From contig CAZMLE010000029.1 of the NCBI GenBank assembly GCA_964567045.1, positions 1 to 44,670 of the forward strand: a stretch of 44,670 nucleotides of DNA, in the 5' to 3' direction. Below are positions 8,617 through 17,086 of the stretch, piece by piece. The position numbers were made by a program, and so were the translations under genes. Under the pieces are notes generated by a model. It saw only the letters and a list, made by a program, of their open reading frames with translations. It searched no databases and was not told the origin of the DNA. Origin of the DNA: JAFNGF01 sp964567045. Its GTDB lineage: Bacteria > Planctomycetota > Phycisphaerae > Sedimentisphaerales > Anaerobacaceae. How positions within the stretch are numbered: the first letter of the stretch is position 1; every line of letters begins with the position of its first letter.

Positions 8617-9823
8617 TTACCTACCGCCACCGCCCTGCCGCCCACCACCTTGTTGTGGCGCACCTTGTTGTTGCCCGCCACCTTGTTGCGGAGCACCTGG
8701 CCGTCCACCACCTTGTTGTTGGCCGCCTTGCCGTCCGCTGCCCTGCTNNNNNNNNNNNNNNNNNNNNNNNNNNNNNNNNNNNNNNNNNNNNNNNNNNNNN
8801 NNNNNNNNNNNNNNNNNNNNNNNNNNNNNNNNNNNNNNNNNNNNNNNGGCCGCCACCTTGTTGTGGACCACCTTGCTGCCTACCGCCTTGTTGCCCGCCG
8901 CCCTGCTGGCCGCCACCTTGTTGTGGACCACCTTGCTGCCTACCGCCTTGTTGCCCGCCGCCTTGTTGTCTACCATCCTGCATACCGCCCTGTCGGCCGC
9001 CACCTTGCCTTCCACCGCCTTGTTGTCCACCACCCCCCCACATACCACCTTGTTGTCCAGCAGCTTGTTGTCCAGCAGCTTGTTGTGCACCACCTTGTTG
9101 TTCAGCGCCTTGCTGTTGGCCGGCCTGCTGTTCACCGCCTTGCTGCGCAGCGATTTGCTGTGCGCTGGCCCCGGCTGCGGCGACAATCATATCTGCTATG
9201 GGCTTCAGATTCACCGTGAGAGATTCCACAGACGTGGTTGTCAGACGCGGTGACCTGCCTACTATATTTACCTCAACCAATTGCGGAACGGTCTGCATTT
9301 CTTCAGGCCATTCGTTGGACCACTCACTCCCATCAAAGTACCTCACCTCGAAGACATCAATATCTTCGCCAATTACAGTCAGGACTCCAGCCGGCTCAGT
9401 CTCATTATTCGGGTCGGGGTATGGCCACAGCCGACGAAATAGAGTTGACTGGTCTTGATCTTTTACGAGGTAATACTCCACTTCATATACATCACCTTCC
9501 GGCTGGTCGGGTCTAGCCTTTACGCCGCCGACAGTGTAGAAAGTCAAGTAACTGGCAGTATTTTGCTGCGATTCTTCTACTGTGCCCAGGAACTTCATAT
9601 TTATGAAATTTGGGTCGCGATACAGATTAGCAAGGTCTCTGGAGACCAACCCTGCCGCAAACCTTACCTCGGCGGCTGAATCAATGTTGTTGGTGACCAT
9701 CTCGGCGCTAGTGGAGATCGCTCGCAGCGTTCCCACGGCCACTATGATAAGAAACGCCCCTATAGTTGAGGCTACAAGCAGCTCGACCAGCGTAAATCCT
9801 GTGCTTCTGACAGCAATCTTCAT
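8617..9823 (-). CDS. gspJ: Minor pseudopilin GspJ with long Gln/Gly repeat tail (contains assembly gap)
   Basis: The N-terminus has the prepilin cleavage/methylation motif T-G-F-T-L-V-E-L-L-V-A-S-T, followed by a GspJ-like body to about residue 225. The remainder is a low-complexity tail of Q-Q-G-G-G, R-Q-G-G and P-Q-Q-G-G units. ATG 9823 has GGAG 7 nt upstream and sits 4 nt after gspI. The 100-N gap falls in the tail, and because 100 is not a multiple of three the frame appears to change there. Downstream of the gap the Gln/Gly-coding frame ends at TAA 8617-8619, which I take as the true end. The tail length is therefore unknown. The tail is very unusual for GspJ. Confidence 0.82.
8748..8847. 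other. Assembly gap, 100 N
   Basis: Exactly 100 undetermined bases, the conventional placeholder for unknown length. It lies in the tandem repeat of the gspJ tail, so collapse of near-identical repeats is the likely cause. The real size need not be 100. Confidence 0.98.
8848..8967. repeat. 60-bp tandem repeat encoding the GspJ Gln/Gly tail
   Basis: 8848-8907 and 8908-8967 are near-identical 60-bp units; they differ only in the last few bases (ccctgct versus ccttgtt). Each encodes 20 residues of Q-Q-G-G-type sequence on the minus strand. The sequence before the gap ends in the same ccctgct, so further copies probably lie in the gap. Confidence 0.88.
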
Positions 9824-9827
9824 TGAA

Positions 9828-10244
9828 TCACTCCTGCGCTGTGCCAGCTTCAACATACGTACTTTTCCCGTCAAACATCGTCTGGGCGGAAAGGCTGTAT
9901 GGCCGATTGTTGTCGACCCAGGTAACAGTCAAGGTCACCAGATAGAGACTATCTATGCCTTGGTACTCAGTCGTAGCCTGCCATTGGTATCCTGGCTCAA
10001 AATCCTCAAATACCCCTTCAGTCTGTCCCAGTTCCACGAACTGGTCGATGCCCATATAATCAATCAGACTGAGCTGCTTATCTATCAGCGATGCAGCAGT
10101 TTCGTACTGCCTGTTAAGCCTTGTCCCGGTAAGAGCTCTGGTGCTAATTGCCCCCACGGTCAAAACGGTCCCGGAAAGGATCGCGCCGGCAACCAAGGTC
10201 TCGACCAGATTGAAGCCCTTACTGTTTCTTTTTGGTTTAATCAT
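9828..10244 (-). CDS. gspI: Minor pseudopilin GspI
   Basis: 138 residues, the normal GspI size. The prepilin motif K-G-F-N-L-V-E-T-L-V-A-G-A-I-L has Glu at position +5 of the mature protein and a hydrophobic helix to about residue 30. The short C-terminal domain contains T-V-T-W near residue 105, as in GspI. In other T2SS, GspI nucleates the GspI-J-K tip complex. The ATG overlaps the gspH stop as ATGA (10241-10244), so translation is coupled. Confidence 0.85.
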   Translation of the reverse strand: MIKPKRNSKGFNLVETLVAGAILSGTVLTVGAISTRALTGTRLNRQYETAASLIDKQLSLIDYMGIDQFVELGQTEGVFEDFEPGYQWQATTEYQGIDSLYLVTLTVTWVDNNRPYSLSAQTMFDGKSTYVEAGTAQE

Positions 10245-10831
10245 TCTTGTGCATCCAAATCGACTGTACCGATTTTCACATTTTCAGCGGTGCCAAGAAA
10301 CATCTTGGCCTTGCCGGTCGCCGGGGAGATACTAACCGTATAGTGGGTCTTGCCATCTCCGACCTGAATCACGGCGAACTGTGTGGTGCCGTTCGGCTGG
10401 AAGGTTATCCCCATTTGCTCAGCGCTATCGGCTTGCGTCTGCGAGGCAAGCGGCATGATCTTAATGTCTTCAAATTTGACGTCACCGCCGAATTGCACCG
10501 GCTTAAAGTACAGATCCCGCACAATCACTTGCTCAACTGCCTCGGTCTGTTCACCAGGACTGCTGCAGGTCAGTCGAAATCCGTTGTTGACGGCGTCAAA
10601 TTCCATCTTGTATGGCCTTTGTTTTTCAATTGCCATTATCCTTGCGTACTTGGCTGCGAGCACTATGTCGCGTGCTGCCTTTCCAACCAACATCTTTCTA
10701 TATGTCCCCACATAAAGCCCACCACCGACACTGCCAATAAGCCCGATCAGGACTATTACCATCAGCAGCTCGGCGACGGTAAAGCCGCCTACTTTCGCTT
10801 GGGCTTCGGCTCTCGTGCTCTGCTTTTTCAT
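10241..10831 (-). CDS. gspH: Minor pseudopilin GspH
   Basis: 196 residues. A 15-residue charged leader precedes the pilin motif G-G-F-T-V-A-E-L-L-M-V-I-V-L-I and a membrane/coiled helix. The helix ends in A-A-R-D-I-V-L-A-A-K-Y-A-R-I-M-A, the conserved helix of GspH/FimT proteins. The C-terminal beta domain contains a G-K-T-H-Y-T-V-S segment. GspH links the pseudopilus tip to the GspG shaft. The gene starts 13 bp after gspG ends and overlaps gspI by four bases. Confidence 0.85.
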   Translation of the reverse strand: MKKQSTRAEAQAKVGGFTVAELLMVIVLIGLIGSVGGGLYVGTYRKMLVGKAARDIVLAAKYARIMAIEKQRPYKMEFDAVNNGFRLTCSSPGEQTEAVEQVIVRDLYFKPVQFGGDVKFEDIKIMPLASQTQADSAEQMGITFQPNGTTQFAVIQVGDGKTHYTVSISPATGKAKMFLGTAENVKIGTVDLDAQE

Positions 10832-10844
10832 GTGTCGCTGAACT

Positions 10845-11273
10845 CTAATCGTTAACTATATCGGCGTTGTCGCCTTCACCGCCCTCGGCGCCATCGGCGC
10901 CATAACTTATCAAATCAAAGCTGCCCGGATTATATTGTCCCTCCGCCAGGTAGATATATGGATTCCCCCACGGATCGAACAGCTCACTTGGTTTGCAGTA
11001 ACGCCCATTCCATTTTTCTTGGAGGTCGGCCGGTGCAGTCAGCAATACCTCGAGTCCCTCAGAGTCGTCCGGATACCGTCCGCAGTCGATGTAGAACCTT
11101 GCCAGCGCATCTTCGATGATTGCCATCTTGGCTTTTGCAATCTGGCTCTTAGCCTTGCCAAGACCTTTGAACATCCTGGGAGCAACAAACGCAGCAAGCA
11201 TGGAAATGATAAGAATCACCACGAGCAGCTCCACAAGTGTGAATGCTTCTATCCTGTACTTTTTGCGTTTCAT
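10845..11273 (-). CDS. gspG: Major pseudopilin GspG
   Basis: 142 residues, the usual size. The prepilin site A-F-T-L-V-E-L-L-V-V-I-L-I-I is followed by the GspG core: A-R-F-Y-I-D-C-G-R-Y-P, then L-F-D-P-W-G-N-P-Y-I-Y, and a C-terminal calcium-loop-like S-Y-G-A-D-G-A-E-G-G-E-G-D. These are the best-conserved landmarks of the family. GspG polymerises into the pseudopilus shaft that pushes substrates through GspD. ATG 11273 has AAAGG 8 nt upstream. Confidence 0.95.
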   Translation of the reverse strand: MKRKKYRIEAFTLVELLVVILIISMLAAFVAPRMFKGLGKAKSQIAKAKMAIIEDALARFYIDCGRYPDDSEGLEVLLTAPADLQEKWNGRYCKPSELFDPWGNPYIYLAEGQYNPGSFDLISYGADGAEGGEGDNADIVND

Positions 11274-11312
11274 TTGAAAACCTTTCCCATCTCAGTTCAC
11301 GTTTGAACTGCC

Positions 11313-12584
11313 TTAAAGCGCCCCCGCACTGAGCTCCATTGCCACTATTGGCAACAAAGTTGCCGCTATTATGAAGCCTATTACTAAAGCCAGCAGCAAT
11401 ATCAAGATTGCCGGGAAGATCGCCATAAATCTGCTTATTGCCGAGTCCGCTTCGGTATCGAAGGTCTCGGCCGCATTGAGCAGCAGCTCGTCGAGCCTGC
11501 CGGTTTGCTCACCTATCGAAACAATTTGCACAAGCAACGGCGGAAAGTATCCCGACCGGTGTAAAGGCTCAGCCAGTGGTTCGCCGCGCCTCACCTTCTC
11601 GGCTACGGTGTCGATTTCCCTGCCCAATAGCTCATTGCCCAGCGTATCACGGACGACGCTAAGCGCCTCCAGAATCGTAACGCCGCCTTTGGTCAAAGCA
11701 CCAAGCGTTCTGGCAAATCTGCCGACCGCGATGCTCCGCAAAACCGAACCAAGGACGGGCACTTTCAGCTTGAAGCTGTCCCATTTGACTCGGCCCTTGG
11801 ACTTAGTCCATCTTCTGGCGTAATACAAACCGCCCGCGACCAGAGCAAGAGCGACCCACCCATAGACCTTTGTGAATAGGACTTTGGCGAAATCGCTCAA
11901 AGCCATTAGTATTCTTGTGGGCAACGGCAGCACCGCGACGCCGCCGCTTATGGTGGCTAAAATATTGGGCAGTATCCATGTTATTATGATAGTCACAGAT
12001 ACAAGCCCAAGGCACAGCACAAAGACTGGATATGCTGAGGCGTTTTTCATGTTGGTCTTTATTTTTTCTTCCCGGCTCAAAATCGCTGCCAGTTGACCCG
12101 TCGTTTGTTCGAGAATACCGCCTGTTTCTCCAACCCTAATCATCGACAGGCACAGCGGGCTGAAAACCTTCGGGTGGTTGGCCATCGCCTCGGAAAGTGA
12201 CTGCCCGCAGCTCACTGCGTGAGTGATGTCCGCGAGCATTTCTTTCATACCGGCTTTGTGCTGTTGTTCGCCGATAAGCTGAAGCCCATTGAGCAGCGGA
12301 AGCCCTGCCTGCAAAGCCGTGCTCAACTGTGTGGTCATAGCGAGAATGTCTTTACTGGTAATCCTTCGCGATCCTAACTTTATAAATCTGGGCAACGTTA
12401 GTCTTAAATGCTGCACCTGGGTTGCCGGTTTTGGCATCTGGTCTTTTGTTTCTTCGAGCAGCTCTAATACCAACTGTCCCTGGTTTGCCAGAACAGCGAT
12501 GGCGCTTCGGCGGTCGGCGGCCTCAACTTTTCCTGTGACGTATCCACCAGCTTCCTGAACTGCCTTATAATGGAAGTCGCTCAC
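11313..12584 (-). CDS. gspF: Inner-membrane platform protein GspF
   Basis: 423 residues, typical of GspF/PilC. It has two repeated cytoplasmic helical domains, the first containing F-T-x-Q-L-S-T-A-L-Q-A-G-L-P-L-type sequence (here M-T-T-Q-L-S-T-A-L-Q-A-G-L-P-L). They are separated by membrane segments (about 190-212 and 240-257), with a terminal helix at about 390-412. The second domain carries F-A-R-T-L-G-A-L-T-K-G-G-V. The start is GTG 12584 with GAGG 7 nt upstream. It anchors the pseudopilus and works with GspE. Confidence 0.94.
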   Translation of the reverse strand: MSDFHYKAVQEAGGYVTGKVEAADRRSAIAVLANQGQLVLELLEETKDQMPKPATQVQHLRLTLPRFIKLGSRRITSKDILAMTTQLSTALQAGLPLLNGLQLIGEQQHKAGMKEMLADITHAVSCGQSLSEAMANHPKVFSPLCLSMIRVGETGGILEQTTGQLAAILSREEKIKTNMKNASAYPVFVLCLGLVSVTIIITWILPNILATISGGVAVLPLPTRILMALSDFAKVLFTKVYGWVALALVAGGLYYARRWTKSKGRVKWDSFKLKVPVLGSVLRSIAVGRFARTLGALTKGGVTILEALSVVRDTLGNELLGREIDTVAEKVRRGEPLAEPLHRSGYFPPLLVQIVSIGEQTGRLDELLLNAAETFDTEADSAISRFMAIFPAILILLLALVIGFIIAATLLPIVAMELSAGAL

Positions 12585-12655
12585 GATTCAGCCTCATCTA
12601 ACTTACATCCCGCACTTGTGATACGTCCGCTGAGCTGCCGATCAGCGGACACGCC

Positions 12656-14377
12656 TCAATCTTCGTCGATACTTCGGGCGACTCTCAAAACTTCTTCAGC
12701 GGTGGTAATGCCTTCCCGCACCTTGGCAAGACCGTCGTGTATCATAGTTACATGATCCGCCGGCGCTGCTTTTATAATCTGTTCGGTGGTTGGCTTTGCT
12801 GCTATCAGCTCGCGCAGCTTACCTGTTATTCGAAGCAGCTCAAATATGCCTATTCTTCCGCTCATGCCGGTCTGCACGCACTTATTACAGCCGGTGCCAT
12901 GATAAAATTTCACGTTCCGGTCAACCTTCATTGAGCCGTTCAAGGTCTTTAGGAGGGTCTCGTCTGGCTTGTATAGCTCTTTGCAGTTCGGACAAATCTT
13001 ACGTACCAGCCTTTGAGCCACTACTGCTTCCAGGGAACTAGCCAGGAGGAACGGCTCGACGCCCATATCAATCAATCTTGTAACCGCCCCCGCTGCATCG
13101 TTAGTGTGAAGTGTCGAGAACACAAGGTGTCCGGTCAATGCTGCGCGAATCGCAATATCAGCAGTTTCCCGGTCGCGAATTTCTCCCACCATTATAATAT
13201 TGGGGTCATGGCGAAGTATATGCCTAAGGCCGGTTGCAAAGGTTAGCCCCCTCTTGGGATTGACAGGCATCTGGTTAACACCGTCGAGCTGGTACTCCAC
13301 AGGGTCTTCTATGGTCATCATGTTTACAGCCGGCGAATATATCCTATTCAGCGCTGCGTAAAGTGTTGTTGTCTTGCCGCAACCCGTGGGGCCGCAAACG
13401 AGGATAATACCGTGTGTTTTCTGCATGCATTGACAGAAACCATCCAAACACTGCTTGTTCATTCCCAGGTCTCCAAGCTGTATCAGTGATGCTCGCCTGT
13501 CCAGAAGTCTCAGGTCAATGGATTCGCCGTACACCGTTGGAACGGTCGAGACACGAATGTCAACCCTGCCGTTTTTGCCTGTGAACTCGATGTGTCCGTC
13601 CTGGGGCACAAAACGCTCGGCGATATTCATATTGGCCATGATCTTAACGCGTGAGATAATCGCCGCCTGCAGGCGCTTGGATGAGGGCGTTTTCTCCACA
13701 AGCATGCCGTCAATTCTGTACTTGATTTTTACTTTGTCCGAGAATGGCTCGATATGTATGTCACTTGCTCGGGCGTCGATCGCTTCAATTACAATCAGAT
13801 TCACAAGGTTAACTAAAGATGGCTCTCTTGCCAATTCGTGCAGCTTGGCCGGCGAGTAATCGCCGTTGTCCAGATCGGCCTGGCTTTGCTTTTCAGCCGG
13901 AGCAAGATTATCCAGCATCCTCGCTACATTACTGCCGTAGAATTTCAGTATCGCGATCTCCATCTGCGGGGGGTCAGCGTAATACCGCCGTATCAGGTGG
14001 CCGCTTACCAATCGCAAATCCTCCGTGGCTCGCGCCTTGAACGGGTCGGTCATCGCCACAGCCAGTCGGCCATCTTCTTTCCACAGCGGCAGAATGTTGT
14101 ACTTGCTGACTAAATCCGCCGGCACCAGAGCAATGATTGCGGAGTTTAGAGAGACGTCGGTCAAATCTACTTTTTCTATTCCTGCCTGCACCGAAAGTGC
14201 CTCATTTAGCTGGGCCTGGGTTATATAGCCAAGCTCCAGCAAAATCTGGCCGAGCCGTTTATGCTGGACCTTTTGTTCTGCAAGTGCCAGCTCGAGGCTG
14301 GACTCGTCCAGGTAGGATCTCTCACGAAGAAGCTCACCCAACTTTCTCTTTCTATTCGTATTTGGCTGCTCATTCAT
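12656..14377 (-). CDS. gspE: Type II secretion ATPase GspE
   Basis: 573 residues. An N-terminal MshEN/GspE-N domain (about 10-150) begins K-L-G-E-L-L. The ATPase core has Walker A G-P-T-G-C-G-K-T at about residue 327, the Asp box around E-D-P-V-E-Y, Walker B I-I-M-V-G-E-I-R-D, and the His box H-T-N-D. A four-cysteine zinc site is formed by C-P-N-C and C-N-K-C about 35 residues apart, as in GspE/PilB. It powers pseudopilus assembly. This is the first gene of the operon. The GAGG before its ATG is 13 nt away, which is weak. Confidence 0.95.
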   Translation of the reverse strand: MNEQPNTNRKRKLGELLRERSYLDESSLELALAEQKVQHKRLGQILLELGYITQAQLNEALSVQAGIEKVDLTDVSLNSAIIALVPADLVSKYNILPLWKEDGRLAVAMTDPFKARATEDLRLVSGHLIRRYYADPPQMEIAILKFYGSNVARMLDNLAPAEKQSQADLDNGDYSPAKLHELAREPSLVNLVNLIVIEAIDARASDIHIEPFSDKVKIKYRIDGMLVEKTPSSKRLQAAIISRVKIMANMNIAERFVPQDGHIEFTGKNGRVDIRVSTVPTVYGESIDLRLLDRRASLIQLGDLGMNKQCLDGFCQCMQKTHGIILVCGPTGCGKTTTLYAALNRIYSPAVNMMTIEDPVEYQLDGVNQMPVNPKRGLTFATGLRHILRHDPNIIMVGEIRDRETADIAIRAALTGHLVFSTLHTNDAAGAVTRLIDMGVEPFLLASSLEAVVAQRLVRKICPNCKELYKPDETLLKTLNGSMKVDRNVKFYHGTGCNKCVQTGMSGRIGIFELLRITGKLRELIAAKPTTEQIIKAAPADHVTMIHDGLAKVREGITTAEEVLRVARSIDED

Positions 14378-15239
14378 TTTTAGCTGATTACCTCAAAAAC
14401 ATAATACATATATGATGCTAAGACCGATGCAGAACACAGTAAAAGCCGTGTAAAATACCAGCCAGGCACCTTCTTTCCTGCTATAGACGCTTGGAAATGC
14501 CATTTTATTACAAAAAATGTGCTTTCCTGGGCAAAATACCGCGGCGTTAAGACTACAAGTTCTGCTCAGCGATGCCAATTTCTGGCCAAAAAGTTGACTG
14601 CTGAAAATACAGATACAAGCCATCATTAAAATATTGTGGCGCCGCATGCACAGTAAGGGCTCAACCCAGAGTGGTGGCGTTGGAAGCGGTAGGTACGGCT
14701 TAATGCCGGTAGAAAGACGCTTTCGGGACGCTCAAGTGATATGACAAGCCAACAAGATGGACGGCACCCTCCCAGCGTCCGGTAAAAACTGTACGTGTGG
14801 TTTGCATCCCGGCATTGAGTGAGTCGCGACCATAAGGAACAACGCCTCGCGCTCAGCGGTATTGTGCTTGGATATGGCAATATTCAGAATGTTGTCATTT
14901 TTCTGCAAATAAATCAGTTGACAGACTGCTCATGCACTGTCAGAATACGGTAGATTGTGGAGGGGGAGTGCCGGTCTAAGTACGGGACTGATCGTGTCAT
15001 TCACAGTGATTCAAAGGAGTCTGGCTTTCGGCAGAAGGGCGTGCAGGAGGCATGGGTATAGACTCGGCGGGGACTGAGGACCTGAACTGGCCATACTGCT
15101 GAGCGAGGGCCGCTGTAGATAGTTTGCCGGTTTGAGCAAAGAAGGTAACGTGGCGTGTTTGCTCTTTCGTTCAACCGCCTGTAAAGAAAGGGAATTCGGT
15201 AACGGGCGTGTACGTGCCGACATATTGAGGGGTGAATTT
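14378..15239. other. Non-coding region upstream of the T2SS operon and HEAT-like gene
   Basis: I find no convincing gene. A hydrophobic minus-strand frame (14393-14647) lacks a ribosome site. From 14640 on the DNA is G-rich with many short complementary segments, and it could encode a structured RNA or long leader of the gene at 15240. I could not match it to RNase P RNA, tmRNA or another known class by eye. The T2SS promoter must lie near the left end but I cannot define it. Confidence 0.4.
14918..14946 (+). promoter_or_regulatory. Candidate sigma70-type promoter
   Basis: A perfect TTGACA (14918-14923) is followed after 17 bp by CAGAAT (14941-14946, four of six matches to TATAAT). Transcription would begin near 14953, giving a leader of roughly 285 nt before the gene at 15240. 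Housekeeping promoters in this phylum are poorly defined, so this is tentative. Confidence 0.35.
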
Positions 15240-15713
15240 ATGAGGTTGGAGAAAAGAAAACCTTCAGGCCGAGAAAAAGACCAAGCCTCCGTAGAGCTTC
15301 TCCAAAAGCTTCGCGAGCAGTTACACTCATCCAATTCATCGACCGCGCGGCGAGCTGCTTTCAATCTATCCTGGATGCAGGATGATGGTTTGGATATTCT
15401 GAAGGAGGCTTTGTTTGGTGATGCAGCCAGAAGAACCAAGAGTGCAGCCGTGTATGGGCTAAGGAAAATGCGTGGCAGAATGAAGAAAAATGCCCTTGGA
15501 GTCTTGTCCGAGGGTTCAAAGTACTCTAATAGTACTACGGCAGAGGTCTGCCAGCATGCCTTAGCGGTGTTGCGACACCCAGGTCCGGGCAAAGCCGTCT
15601 CAGTCCGAAAGGGCCGACCCGCCAGGTTTCAGATTAGAGAGGTTTCAGGCAACAGGCTGCAAAAAGGGCGGGGCGAAAGGGTGCGAGGACCGGGCAATCG
15701 TTTCTCCAGGTAG
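15240..15713 (+). CDS. HEAT-repeat-like small protein
   Basis: 157 residues and soluble, with no signal peptide. The central part (about 15-110) is made of short antiparallel-helix repeats: S-T-A-R-R-A-A-F-N-L-S-W-M-Q, L-K-E-A-L, then K-S-A-A-V-Y-G-L-R-K-M and A-E-V-C-Q-H-A-L-A-V-L. This is the alanine/leucine spacing of HEAT or PBS-lyase HEAT-like repeats, which bind proteins or nucleic acid. The C-terminal 45 residues are Arg/Gly-rich and merge into repetitive DNA, so the original end may have been altered. I chose ATG 15240 because GAGGGG is 7-8 nt upstream and the repeats begin soon after; the open frame upstream has no homologous look. Function unknown. Confidence 0.65.
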   Translation: MRLEKRKPSGREKDQASVELLQKLREQLHSSNSSTARRAAFNLSWMQDDGLDILKEALFGDAARRTKSAAVYGLRKMRGRMKKNALGVLSEGSKYSNSTTAEVCQHALAVLRHPGPGKAVSVRKGRPARFQIREVSGNRLQKGRGERVRGPGNRFSR

Positions 15714-15861
15714 GTCAAAATTGACCCGCCCCCGGTGCAGAAATGACCTGCTGACCGGGTCAAAACGCGTACTCAGTGCCACACTGGGCAAAAAATTGCC
15801 CAGCCCAGGGAAAATGGTTGCCCGGCGAGTGGGCAAAATCGCGTACCCAGTGCCAGACTGG

Positions 15862-15942
15862 ACCACGGATTACACGGATTTCACTGATTGCAATTTCTGA
15901 AGTCTCTACTCTCTCTCCGTGTTAATCTGTGAAATCTGTGGT
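15862..15942. repeat. Imperfect inverted repeat of the ACGGATT/AATCTGTG type
   Basis: The left arm 15862-15889 (cacggattacacggatttcac core) is complementary, with a few mismatches, to the right arm 15915-15942 (gttaatctgtgaaatctgtg core). A fragment of the same type appears near 42541 (taacacggatt). It fits a dispersed palindromic repeat family. Confidence 0.6.
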
Positions 15943-15970
15943 TAGGTTGGGCAAGAATCTTCCCGCTACA

Positions 15971-16037
15971 TCAATCACGTTCATTGTTCCTTGTTCTTTG
16001 TTCATCGATGAACCATGAACAATCAGCGATGAACTTT
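15971..16037. repeat. 67-bp REP-like element, copy 1
   Basis: It is identical to 38076-38142 except at two positions (15978 and 16026). Its core is the palindrome gttcatcgatgaac (16000-16013), flanked by partly complementary cattgttc/gaacaat segments. Copy 2 lies inside the selA coding sequence. Confidence 0.9.
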
Positions 16038-16400
16038 ACACTACTGCAACGCCTCCGCCTCTGCCTGCCAGCGGGCAGGCTCCGGCGTTGCCGGCACTCA
16101 GGTGCTGTAGCGCAAATACGTCTCCATCCTGCGCAGTAGCACTGTATTTTGTGTAGTAGTCCTGCCAAAAGAACTGCTACGGAGGACGGATATGGTCCGC
16201 GTGTTGACGAGCCGGTCCGACAGCCCTGACTGATGCAAGCGGCCAGTTGCAGCATCAGGCAGAGAGGACTTCTCGCCGCCGGTCATCGGGCCACCGGGCT
16301 ATCAGCAAGCGGCAATCAGATTATCAGTTGCCTAATCCCCTGAGGCGGCGATGGCCTGCGTCCTGATTTGCTGATATCCTGACTCCCTTCGATGACAATT

Positions 16401-16955
16401 TCACTCCACTATGTTGACCCAGTAGGTGCCGTAGAAGTATTGGCCGGTCTTCAGTCGCCCAACGACGTGCAACTTGACTTTTCCGTTTTCCGGTACAGCC
16501 GCCAACAGCTTGGCCTTATCAAAAAACGCAAACACATTTGTACGCACGGTCCCTGCATCATCATATTCGAACGCGTATTGATGGAGCGATTTAATTGCGC
16601 CAGGATAAAGCAGTAACGGCTGTGCAATATCGACCGCGTCCTTGGGGATGCCGGGCAGACGAGCCAATGCCAATACGTATGGCATCATGCCATTGCTACG
16701 TTCAATTACTGTTGGCCATATCCACAGGACAGATTCAATTGGCCCAACGACGGTAATAACAACGGTGTCCGGCGAAGAATTTTGTGTTCCGTCATTGACG
16801 ACCAGCTCAATTGTATGCTGGCCGATGGGCAGTTGAATGGCCGGCGAAACGCCGGTCGCGGTATGAGGCTGGCCGTTTATCGTCCAGCTCCATTTATAGG
16901 TCAGCACATCGCCGTCGCCGTAGCCACCGATCCGCTCAATGACGGCTGCCAGGCC
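16401..16955 (-). pseudogene. C-terminal remnant of a PKD-domain exported protein
   Basis: The translated frame begins mid-domain with D-G-D-V-L-T-Y-K-W-S-W, continues through a PKD-like beta sandwich (H-T-I-E-L-V-V-N-D-G then D-T-V-V-I-T-V-V), and ends in a second domain with P-L-L-L-Y-P-G and G-Q-Y-F-Y-G. The frame has no proper start: upstream it runs only to an in-frame TAG at 16956-16958. No signal peptide or earlier domains are present. In related bacteria such domains end large exported proteins, so this is the truncated 3' end of a lost gene. Confidence 0.72.
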
Positions 16956-17002
16956 CTAAAAAGGCGGCAGATAAAAATTTCCACAAATTTCTATTTTTGT
17001 GC

Positions 17003-17053
17003 TTGACTTTCGACTACGCGCGTAGTAGGACTCACGCTGACTACGGTTGTAGT
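17003..17053 (+). promoter_or_regulatory. Promoter with two ACTAC-N4-GTAGT operators for the BlaI-type repressor
   Basis: TTGACT (17003-17008) is a good -35. The perfect 14-bp palindrome ACTACGCGCGTAGT (17013-17026) lies in the spacer, and a second dyad ACTAC-GGTT-GTAGT (17040-17053) is centred 27 bp downstream. The -10 (TAGGAC, 17026-17031) is weak. The dyads match the TAC-N-GTA type bound by BlaI/MecI-family dimers and lie just upstream of the repressor gene, implying autoregulation. Confidence 0.7.
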
Positions 17054-17086
17054 TTAATCTGCTGATTATAATCCAGGAGAGAATCG

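Larger units (their letters stand above)
15714..16400. other. Repeat-rich intergenic region
   Basis: No gene is supportable here. It contains a 22-bp near-direct repeat (about 15767-15788 and 15840-15861), the inverted repeat at 15862-15942, the 67-bp element at 15971-16037, a C-C-T-G-C-C/G-G-G-C-A-G-G palindrome near 16066-16081, and AT-poor scrambled sequence with further inverted segments near 16300-16345. It looks like an accumulation of dispersed palindromic repeats next to decayed genes. Confidence 0.6.

Noticed and set aside
7263..8711. Longer GspK start (49 extra residues)
   Set aside because: The extension translates the gspJ tail repeat in another frame (K-V-V-G-N-K-like). The prepilin leader of GspK should be short, which fits ATG 8564.
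8848..8967. CRISPR-like array
   Set aside because: The 60-bp units are contiguous coding tandem repeats without unique spacers. No other regularly spaced repeat was seen in the window.
8161..9219. Long plus-strand frame opposite gspJ/gspK
   Set aside because: It is the antisense of the Gln/Gly repeat, producing low-complexity Leu/Val/His or Pro/Cys strings, and it crosses the N gap.
14393..14647. Small hydrophobic protein upstream of gspE
   Set aside because: The only feature is one hydrophobic stretch at the end. There is no ribosome site for any of its ATGs and the first half looks like random translation.
16098..16286. Short minus-strand ORF upstream of the PKD remnant
   Set aside because: The sequence is mosaic repeat DNA, with no ribosome site and no recognisable domain.
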